From: Spirochaetia bacterium
Lineage (GTDB): Bacteria > Spirochaetota > Spirochaetia > PWKH01
Assembly (NCBI GenBank): GCA_021736545.1
Contig: JAIPFS010000100.1
Span: 1 to 5,902, forward strand
DNA: 5,902 nt
Direction: 5' to 3'
The translations under genes and the position numbers were made by a program. This document shows positions 1 through 5,017 of the stretch, one piece after another. The first letter of the stretch is position 1. Every line of letters starts with the position of its first letter. The notes under the pieces are model-generated. The model worked only from the letters and a program-made list of their open reading frames with translations, was not told the origin of the DNA and ran no database searches.

Positions 1-239
1 GTTGGACTGACTTCATTAGGGGCTATCATGGAGAACTCTCCTCCCTGCTTCTCTACCGCCTCTCTCATTCCTTCAATGATAGGATCAAAGTAGGGAATAC
101 CGGAGGTAATCGGAATATACGTTACGCGAACTGTTCCAGTACCTTCCTGCTGCCCTGCAGCGAAGATTGGAGCAGCAGACAGGATCATTACGATCAGCAG
201 CCCCAGACATGCACTTTTTAAACCCGAAATTCTTTTCAT
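1..239 (-). CDS. Periplasmic sugar-binding protein of CUT2 ABC importer (5' part only)
   Basis: Only the first 79 codons are present; the rest lies beyond position 1. This would be the extracytoplasmic receptor that delivers a sugar or sugar-like ligand to the importer encoded just upstream. Residues 1-28 form a signal peptide: Lys-Arg near the start, a hydrophobic stretch at about 10-26, and a likely signal peptidase I site near Phe-Ala-Ala at 26-28. The only cysteine (Cys11) is too early to be a lipobox, so a soluble periplasmic protein is expected. The mature part begins Gly-Gln-Gln-Glu-Gly, then a beta strand and loop VRVTYIPITSGIPYFDPI (37-54) and a helix EGMREAVEKQGG (56-67), the normal start of a type I periplasmic-binding fold (LsrB/RhaS/RbsB relatives). 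The ATG at 239 has AAAGGAGAG at 244-252, placed well for initiation, and follows the second permease stop by 13 nt. It is the last gene of the operon visible here. The family call is firm; the ligand is unknown. Confidence 0.88.
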   Translation of the reverse strand, partial: MKRISGLKSACLGLLIVMILSAAPIFAAGQQEGTGTVRVTYIPITSGIPYFDPIIEGMREAVEKQGGEFSMIAPNEVSP

Positions 240-252
240 TTTTCTCTCCTTT

Positions 253-1215
253 TTAAAGAATATGTTTTCTTAATCTCTCGATACCTGTCGAGAGCATGAG
301 TACCAGTATTAACAAGCCGCCGATTACGGCTATCTGCGAATGATTCGTCAGGTTCCGCAGCATCATCCCAGTTCGGACAAAAACGATGATAAGAAAAGCT
401 CCCAAGGTTCCAAGGGTATTCCCTCTCCCTCCCTCAAAAGCCGTCCCGCCGAGGAGAACCATAGTAATTACATCAAGCTCGGCTCCAATACCGATATTGT
501 ACTTTGCCAGATGCAGCCGCGACATAGACAGCAGTCCCGCCACGGCGCAGGAGATTCCCAAAATGACGAAGAGAATAAGCCGAGTTCTGTTCACATTAAC
601 AAGGGAATACTCCGCCGCTCTGGAGTTCAGCCCCACTGCCATAATTTTTCTTCCGAAGAACGTCCCCTGCAGAAGAAAAAGTCCGAGAAGGCCGAGCAAG
701 ATGAGAAGGACGAGGGAAACCGGAAGAATACCGAAAAAAGACCTTGTATCGATACCCGTAAACCATTTCGGAAATCCGGATATTGAATAGTCTCCAATAA
801 GGACTTGAGCAAGCCCCCGGTAGAGAGACATTGTGCCCAGTGTCACGATCAGTGACGGCAGTCCCGTGCGGGTGACTATCAGCCCATTGAAAAGCCCCAG
901 CAGACCGCCGAAAATGAGGGCGATAAAAATAAGTAAGCCCATATGCAAACCCATGCTGTAGAGTTTCGCGGTTACGCATGCAGTAAAGGTCATCATGGAA
1001 GCGACGGAAAGATCAATATCCCCTGCAACCATCAGCAAGGTCAAGGCAATAGCCATGACGCCTAGTTCGGCGTAGATTGTTGTTGATTCAAGAAGATACC
1101 GAAAGTCTAGAAAATAGGGAGACATTACTGCTCCCGCAGCCAGACTCACGATCATGAATATCGGGATATTCAGCTCAGGACGCAGATATCGGCTAAGTAG
1201 TTTCTCATGTTTCAT
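253..1215 (-). CDS. CUT2-type ABC sugar importer permease, second subunit (LsrD/RhaQ-like)
   Basis: This 320-residue inner-membrane protein is one of two non-identical transmembrane subunits, a length usual for the family. It is made almost wholly of hydrophobic segments with short loops. Family landmarks are visible: GDIDLSVAS at 65-73, GLFNGLIV at 107-114, GLPSLIVTLGTM at 118-129, the cytoplasmic segment FGRKIMAVGLNSRAAEYS at 187-204, and GIGAELDVITMVLLGGTAFEGG at 242-263. The stretch YRGLAQVLIGDYSISGFPKW (132-151) resembles the equivalent loop of rhamnose- and AI-2-type permeases, where a Gly-(Phe/Tyr)-Pro follows the first conserved block. The ATG at 1215 has AGGAGG at 1224-1229 with 8-nt spacing, lying in the last codons of the first permease, so translation is probably coupled. 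It would form the channel with the first permease, powered by the double ATPase. The family assignment is secure from motifs; LsrD versus RhaQ orthology cannot be decided here. Confidence 0.92.
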   Translation of the reverse strand: MKHEKLLSRYLRPELNIPIFMIVSLAAGAVMSPYFLDFRYLLESTTIYAELGVMAIALTLLMVAGDIDLSVASMMTFTACVTAKLYSMGLHMGLLIFIALIFGGLLGLFNGLIVTRTGLPSLIVTLGTMSLYRGLAQVLIGDYSISGFPKWFTGIDTRSFFGILPVSLVLLILLGLLGLFLLQGTFFGRKIMAVGLNSRAAEYSLVNVNRTRLILFVILGISCAVAGLLSMSRLHLAKYNIGIGAELDVITMVLLGGTAFEGGRGNTLGTLGAFLIIVFVRTGMMLRNLTNHSQIAVIGGLLILVLMLSTGIERLRKHIL

Positions 1216-1219
1216 GCTC

Positions 1220-2236
1220 TTATCCTCCTATCCTTTCCGCAGAAGCTGCCTGAAGGCGACGAGAAAGTCGATTCTGGTAGTATCGATCAAGAATTATGGC
1301 TGTAAGCACAATCATTCCGTAGATCGCTTCCTGCCAGAAACCTGATATCCCCGCGATGGATATTGCATTGTTAATAATTCCAAGCAGAACACAACCGATA
1401 AGCGTTCCTGCTGTTGTGCCTAAGCCGCCCTTCATGCTGGTTCCTCCAATTACCACTGCTGCAATCGCGGTGAACTCTAAACCTGCCCCAGCAACTCCAG
1501 GATTTATATAACCGATCCTTGAAATGTAGATCATCGCTCCGATCCCGCAGAGAAATCCGGAAAGGGAAAACACAACAATCCGCACGAGATTCAAATTGAT
1601 GCCCCGAAGTCTTGCAGCTTCCGGGTTACTGCCGACAGCGTAGATCTCCCGACCGAGTTTTGTTTTTGAGATAAAAACTGCAGTGAGAATCACGATCACA
1701 ATCGCAATGAGAACCGTATAGGGTATGCCAACTGCCGAATGCCGACTCTGAGAGAGCTGCACTACATCCCTGGGGATGAAAGAATTATCTATCTGCTTTG
1801 CACCTAGAAGGATGAACATCAGACCGCGAAAGAGATTCATAGTTCCCAAGGTGATAATCACTGAAGGCAGTCTCAAACCGACAACGAGCAAGCCGTTTAT
1901 CAACCCCAGCCCAGTCCCGACTAAAACCGCTATAAAGAAGGCAAGGAAGAGGGAAAGCTCGGGGTTGGCTTTATAGACGGTTCCTACCGCAACGGCCGCG
2001 AAGCCAAGAATGGAACCGACTGATATATCCACATTCCTGCTGACAATTTCCAGCATCTCACCGATAGCTACGACCAGCAGATACGGGAAAAAAAGCATAA
2101 TATTGATAAAAGCATTATAAGAGAAGAACCGCGGTTCTATCAGTGTGACCAGCACATAGACAGCCAGCGCTAACGCTGCCGTTCCCACTTCCCTTCTTTT
2201 GGTCAATCCAGTAAAAAACCGTGAATTAATCAGCAA
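1220..2236 (-). CDS. CUT2-type ABC sugar importer permease, first subunit (LsrC/RhaP-like)
   Basis: This 338-residue polytopic inner-membrane permease pairs with the second permease to form the channel. Landmarks in order: SRNVDISVGSILG at 66-78, GLINGLLVVGLRLPSVIITL at 111-130, then LFRG at 135-138, the cytoplasmic loop KLGREIYAVGSNPEAARLRG at 193-212, and GLEFTAIAAVVIGGTSMKGG at 252-271. These match the BPD_transp_2 family of ribose, rhamnose and AI-2 permeases. The C-terminus is a short basic cytoplasmic tail (Arg-rich, 318-335). The best start is TTG at 2236: AAGGAG at 2244-2249 lies 7 nt upstream, and no ATG occurs in frame before the first membrane segment. The start overlaps the ATPase stop (TGA at 2230-2232) by 7 nt, which implies translational coupling. 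The stop is 4 nt before the second permease. The protein is intact, and resemblance to LsrC is recalled rather than computed. Confidence 0.92.
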   Translation of the reverse strand: MLINSRFFTGLTKRREVGTAALALAVYVLVTLIEPRFFSYNAFINIMLFFPYLLVVAIGEMLEIVSRNVDISVGSILGFAAVAVGTVYKANPELSLFLAFFIAVLVGTGLGLINGLLVVGLRLPSVIITLGTMNLFRGLMFILLGAKQIDNSFIPRDVVQLSQSRHSAVGIPYTVLIAIVIVILTAVFISKTKLGREIYAVGSNPEAARLRGINLNLVRIVVFSLSGFLCGIGAMIYISRIGYINPGVAGAGLEFTAIAAVVIGGTSMKGGLGTTAGTLIGCVLLGIINNAISIAGISGFWQEAIYGMIVLTAIILDRYYQNRLSRRLQAASAERIGG

Positions 2237-3750
2237 AACACCTCTCCTTCCACATGATCGTGAGCTGCAGCCAGCACCCTGATCTCAGTTATCTCGTCTT
2301 TCTCAAGAACCGCAGTCTGTTGCCCTTCATACATCACAAGAATCCTATCGCTGAGCCCCAGAACCTCTTCGATTTCTGATGAAATCATGATTATACATTT
2401 TCCGCTGTCAGCCAGCTGATTAATGATCTTATATACTTCAGCCTTGGCTCCCACATCGATTCCTCGAGTGGGCTCGTCGAGGATAAGCACCTCAGGTTCA
2501 GCCGCCAGCCACTTGGCGAGACTCACCTTCTGCTGATTGCCCCCGGAAAGATCTCCGACAAGCTGATCGAGATGCTCATATTTAGTCTTGAGAAGATCCA
2601 CATACTTCTGTGCAGTCTTCCTCTCCCGATCTCTGTCTATCCAACCAAATAATCTGGTAAACTTTTTGGGCACGGTAAAACTTGCATTAAAAGCAATCCC
2701 CTGCTTCACCAGCACTCCGAGATCTTGCCGGTCTTCGGGAACAAGTGCTATTCCATTTTTCACCGCATCGGATGGTGTTCCGATGCAGACTGATCTGCCT
2801 CCGATACGAAACTCACCGCTTTCGACAGGAGTAATTCCGAAAAGAGCCCGAGCAACTTCTGTACGGCCGGATCCCATCAGTCCAAAGAAGCTGAAGACTT
2901 CTCCACGCTTAACATTGAAGGAGACATTGGAAAAAATACCTTGGATTGAGATATCATCAGCTTCGAAGAGTATTTCATCAGCAGCAGATGTATGCGACTT
3001 CTTCACAAACTCCTGCACGGAGCAGCCGATCATGAGATTGATCATATCATCCCTACTGAGAGAAGAGCCTTCGTATGTTCCGATTTTCTTTCCATCCTTG
3101 AGAACCGTAACCCGATCAGAGAGACATTTGATCTCATCAAGCCTGTGACTCACATACACGATCGACTTTCCTTTGTCTTTCAGCTTCTGTATGAGCGCAA
3201 AAAGCCGCTCTACTTCATCCGGAGTCAAAGATGCCGTGGGTTCATCCATAAAAATGATCCGAGCATCAGACATAAGAGCCGCCCCAATCTCAACAAGCTG
3301 CTGCTCTGCTACGGATACACCGAGCATTTTCTGGTCTAGAGATAAAGTTAGATTCAGTCGATCGAGAATTTTAGCCGCTTTTTTACGCAGATCCTGCCTG
3401 TCAAAAAAACCAAGTCGCGTCTTCCTAATATTGCCAAGAACAATATTCTCAAAGACTGTCATATCCGTGAATGCTAAAGGCTCCTGATGTATCATGGCTA
3501 TTCCTTTACCTCTTGCATCCATCGGTGAATGTAAAACTGTTTCCGCTCCATCTAGATAAACGCTACCCTGCTCTGGCTGATGGATACCGAAAAGGATTTT
3601 TAAAAGCGTTGATTTTCCTGCTCCATTCTCTCCTATCAATGCATGAATCTCACCAGGAAGGATTTCAAAATTCACCTTTTCAAGAACGGTATTCTTACCA
3701 AAGGACTTATAAATGTCTTTGCCTGAAAGAATATGCTGATTTCTAAGCAC
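2230..3750 (-). CDS. CUT2-type ABC sugar importer ATP-binding protein (double ATPase)
   Basis: This 506-residue cytoplasmic protein carries two fused nucleotide-binding domains (RbsA/MglA/LsrA type) and drives sugar uptake through the two permeases. Domain 1: Walker A GENGAGKST at 40-48, Q-loop Gln89, a degenerate signature SVAEQQ at 146-151, Walker B IIFMDEP at 165-171 with Glu170, and switch His202. Domain 2: Walker A-like GLMGSGRTE at 290-298, with Arg in place of the catalytic-site Lys, Gln342 in PEDRQ, a full signature LSGGNQQK at 401-408, Walker B VLILDEP at 421-427 with Glu426, and Ser-Ser-Glu at 457-459 where the switch His would be. The degenerate second site is normal for this subclass, where one site hydrolyses ATP. 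The start is GTG at 3750, chosen because AGGAGGG at 3757-3763 lies 6 nt upstream. It is the first gene of the transport operon and follows an operator. Its 3' end overlaps the first permease by 7 nt. Confidence 0.95.
   Translation of the reverse strand: MLRNQHILSGKDIYKSFGKNTVLEKVNFEILPGEIHALIGENGAGKSTLLKILFGIHQPEQGSVYLDGAETVLHSPMDARGKGIAMIHQEPLAFTDMTVFENIVLGNIRKTRLGFFDRQDLRKKAAKILDRLNLTLSLDQKMLGVSVAEQQLVEIGAALMSDARIIFMDEPTASLTPDEVERLFALIQKLKDKGKSIVYVSHRLDEIKCLSDRVTVLKDGKKIGTYEGSSLSRDDMINLMIGCSVQEFVKKSHTSAADEILFEADDISIQGIFSNVSFNVKRGEVFSFFGLMGSGRTEVARALFGITPVESGEFRIGGRSVCIGTPSDAVKNGIALVPEDRQDLGVLVKQGIAFNASFTVPKKFTRLFGWIDRDRERKTAQKYVDLLKTKYEHLDQLVGDLSGGNQQKVSLAKWLAAEPEVLILDEPTRGIDVGAKAEVYKIINQLADSGKCIIMISSEIEEVLGLSDRILVMYEGQQTAVLEKDEITEIRVLAAAHDHVEGEVFC
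2244..2249 (-). promoter_or_regulatory. Ribosome binding site deciding the TTG start of the first permease
   Basis: AAGGAG on the minus strand, inside the last codons of the ATPase gene, lies 7 nt before TTG at 2236. The rare start codon and the overlap with the ATPase stop suggest that initiation depends on ribosomes finishing the ATPase. Confidence 0.75.
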
Positions 3751-3756
3751 TAACTT

Positions 3757-3763
3757 CCCTCCT
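3757..3763 (-). promoter_or_regulatory. Ribosome binding site deciding the GTG start of the ATPase
   Basis: AGGAGGG on the minus strand is 6 nt upstream of GTG at 3750, near-ideal strength and spacing. No ATG offers a comparable context nearby in this frame, which supports the GTG start. Confidence 0.85.
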
Positions 3764-3768
3764 AAAAC

Positions 3769-3784
3769 ATGGGAACGATCCCAT
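3769..3784. promoter_or_regulatory. LacI-family operator upstream of the importer operon
   Basis: ATGGGAACGATCCCAT matches the repressor-gene operator at 15 of 16 positions (A instead of T at 3778), leaving one half-site perfect and the other altered. The central CG is kept. Its centre is 26 nt upstream of the ATPase GTG start, with the Shine-Dalgarno sequence between. It sits in the 48-nt gap after the repressor stop, so it can control the importer as a unit separate from, or in addition to, read-through from the repressor promoter. Confidence 0.86.
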
Positions 3785-3790
3785 ATTTTA
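3785..3790 (-). promoter_or_regulatory. Possible -10 element for the importer operon
   Basis: TAAAAT on the minus strand lies directly before the importer operator, so a repressor bound there would cover the transcription start. No good -35 box is found 15-19 nt upstream; the sequence there falls in the end of the repressor gene and reads GC-rich. The promoter may be weak or need an activator, or the importer may rely on read-through from the repressor promoter. Confidence 0.35.
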
Positions 3791-3798
3791 CAAAATTT

Positions 3799-4797
3799 TT
3801 ACGTACTTTCCCGCTTCACAATATCGCAAGACAAAACTACTTGCTGTCTAGGAACATTACGATTTCCAATTTGTTCAATCAGCAATTGGGCAGCTCTGAC
3901 ACCTAGCTGGTGAATCGGCTGAGCGACAGTCGTTAACGACGGCTCAACAAGCTCAGCTAGGGAAATATTATCAAAACCTATTACCTTGATCTGTTCAGGA
4001 ACAGAAACTCGCCGCTTCCTAAGTTCCTTGAGGGCTCCTATTGCTAAAACATCCGTTGCTGCGATAATAGCATCCGGGATGGTCCCCCCCTCGATGAAAA
4101 ATGCAGCTGCTTTACCTCCGCTTTCCATCCGGAAATCACTGGTCTCATAGACCGATGTCTCCCGGAACTTCAAATCGTATTCTTTTAACCCATCACGATA
4201 TCCTTGATAACGTTCATGAGTCACCGCATGAATCTTAGGCCCCTTGATATACGCAATATTCCTGCAGCCAAGACCGTAGAGATGCTCAACCGCCATTTTC
4301 GTACCAAAATAACCATCACTTACCACAGTCGAAAATCCTAAATCCCGAAAAACAGGATCCATAAAGACAATGGGAGTCTTCTTCTCAATCTCCTCGAGAA
4401 ACTCTCTGCTCTTATCATTTCGGTTGTATGTACAGAAAATTATTCCATCAATCTGCCGTTTTATAAGTTCCTCAATATAGAAGAGCTCTCGGTCTGCTTG
4501 TTCATCAGTATGACAGACAAGGTTAACGTATCCAGCCTCCCGGGTAACAGATTCTATTCCGCGAAACAATTCCGGATAAAAAGGATTAGCATAATCGGGG
4601 ATGAACAGCCCGATGGTGGAACTTTTGTTGGTTCTCATCCCCCGTGCCATATAGTTTGGTGTGTAATCCAGCTCTTTGACAGCACGTTCGATCTTCACTC
4701 TTGTTGCTTCTTTTACGTAGCCGTCGTTATTCAACGCCCTAGCAACAGTGGATTTTGATACACCTGAAAGCTTCGCAATATCTCGAATTGTCGCCAT
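3799..4797 (-). CDS. LacI/GalR-family transcriptional repressor
   Basis: This 332-residue cytoplasmic DNA-binding protein has the usual family length. Residues 3-22 (IRDIAKLSGVSKSTVARAL) form the N-terminal helix-turn-helix, with Ala19 where most members have Ser. The hinge helix follows at about 46-58 (TPNYMARGMRTNK); Met54 takes the place of the leucine that usually inserts into the operator centre. The rest (about 61-332) is a periplasmic-binding-like sensor domain: TIGLFIPDYANPFYPELFRG at 61-80, RQIDGIIF at 114-121, a ligand-side motif ATDVLAIGAL at 247-256, and KVIGFDNISLAELVEPSLTT at 271-290. Start ATG at 4797 has AAAGGA at 4804-4809. A matching palindrome lies directly upstream of its own gene and another lies before the downstream importer, so it most likely represses both and responds to the transported sugar or a metabolite of it. 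The effector cannot be read from sequence. A run of seven G residues (4084-4090) lies in the coding strand without disturbing the frame. Confidence 0.96.
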   Translation of the reverse strand: MATIRDIAKLSGVSKSTVARALNNDGYVKEATRVKIERAVKELDYTPNYMARGMRTNKSSTIGLFIPDYANPFYPELFRGIESVTREAGYVNLVCHTDEQADRELFYIEELIKRQIDGIIFCTYNRNDKSREFLEEIEKKTPIVFMDPVFRDLGFSTVVSDGYFGTKMAVEHLYGLGCRNIAYIKGPKIHAVTHERYQGYRDGLKEYDLKFRETSVYETSDFRMESGGKAAAFFIEGGTIPDAIIAATDVLAIGALKELRKRRVSVPEQIKVIGFDNISLAELVEPSLTTVAQPIHQLGVRAAQLLIEQIGNRNVPRQQVVLSCDIVKREST

Positions 4798-4812
4798 TTT
4801 CCGTCCTTTTTT

Positions 4813-4828
4813 ATGGGAACGTTCCCAT
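4813..4828. promoter_or_regulatory. LacI-family operator upstream of the repressor gene (perfect palindrome)
   Basis: ATGGGAACGTTCCCAT is a perfect 16-bp inverted repeat with a central CG, the form recognised by LacI/GalR dimers through helix-turn-helix and hinge contacts. Its centre is 23 nt upstream of the repressor start codon and a few nt upstream of the ribosome binding site. It lies just downstream of the predicted -10 element, where a bound repressor would block transcription. A near-identical copy precedes the importer. Binding by the adjacent repressor is inferred. Confidence 0.88.
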
Positions 4829-4838
4829 TTATTTAATT

Positions 4839-4866
4839 ATTCTACACCATTATTCTTCCCTGTCAA
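4839..4866 (-). promoter_or_regulatory. Predicted sigma-70-type promoter of the repressor gene
   Basis: Reading the minus strand, a consensus -35 box TTGACA (4866-4861) is followed after 16 nt by TAGAAT (4844-4839), five of six matches to the -10 consensus. Transcription would begin near 4832, placing the perfect palindrome at about +4 to +19. The arrangement explains autoregulation well. It is predicted from sequence only. Confidence 0.75.
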
Positions 4867-4940
4867 GGAAAAATTCTGATTTTTTTCGCGCGCATTTTCT
4901 TTACTGTACACGGTTTTTACGCTTCCCCTTACCATATTCC

Positions 4941-4972
4941 AAAGAAACAAATAGAACCAGCAATTAAGCTGG
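4941..4972 (-). terminator. Modest rho-independent terminator after the GGDEF gene
   Basis: Read on the minus strand, CCAGC and GCTGG (4972-4968 and 4961-4957) form a 5-bp stem around a 6-nt loop. They are followed by a T-rich tail with interruptions (TTCTATTTGTTTCTTT). The position, about 45 nt past the GGDEF stop and upstream of the repressor promoter, fits a terminator separating the two units. The short stem and broken T-tract keep confidence moderate. Confidence 0.5.
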
Positions 4973-4981
4973 CGAATGATG

Positions 4982-5017
4982 TACTGCTTTATTAAACTTT
5001 ACTGCTTTATTTAACTT
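4982..5017. repeat. Tandem duplication of an 18-bp unit at the GGDEF gene stop
   Basis: TACTGCTTTATTAAACTT (4982-4999) is followed at once by TACTGCTTTATTTAACTT (5000-5017); the copies differ at one base (A4994 against T5012). The second copy overlaps the stop codon (5016-5018) of the GGDEF gene by two bases. It looks like a recent slippage duplication of non-coding sequence between the stop and the terminator hairpin. No function is evident. Confidence 0.9.

Noticed and set aside
156..239. Lipoprotein signal on the binding protein
   Set aside because: The only cysteine is at residue 11 in the hydrophobic core, with none near the cleavage region.
340..790. Overlapping plus-strand open frames of 134-148 codons
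   Set aside because: They lie antisense to the second permease, have low-complexity Lys/Arg/Ser-rich translations and no ribosome binding site, and the minus-strand frame shows clear family motifs.
2588..3487. Several plus-strand open frames opposite the ATPase gene
   Set aside because: They are antisense shadows; the opposite strand encodes a complete double ATPase with all expected motifs, and none of these translations resembles a known domain.
1..3750. Naming the operon lsrACDB
   Set aside because: Gene order and permease similarity fit, but the AI-2-contacting lysine is replaced in the visible binding protein, the regulator is LacI-type, and no lsrK/F/G-like gene is visible.
3758..3770. 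Two-codon leader frame (ATG TTT TAG) between operator and Shine-Dalgarno
   Set aside because: The stop overlaps the ribosome binding site, which is suggestive, but the ATG is mostly part of the operator palindrome and has no ribosome binding site of its own; probably chance.
4755..4967. Plus-strand 70-codon frame across the repressor promoter
   Set aside because: It overlaps the operator, promoter and start of the repressor; its translation shows no domain and there is no ribosome binding site.
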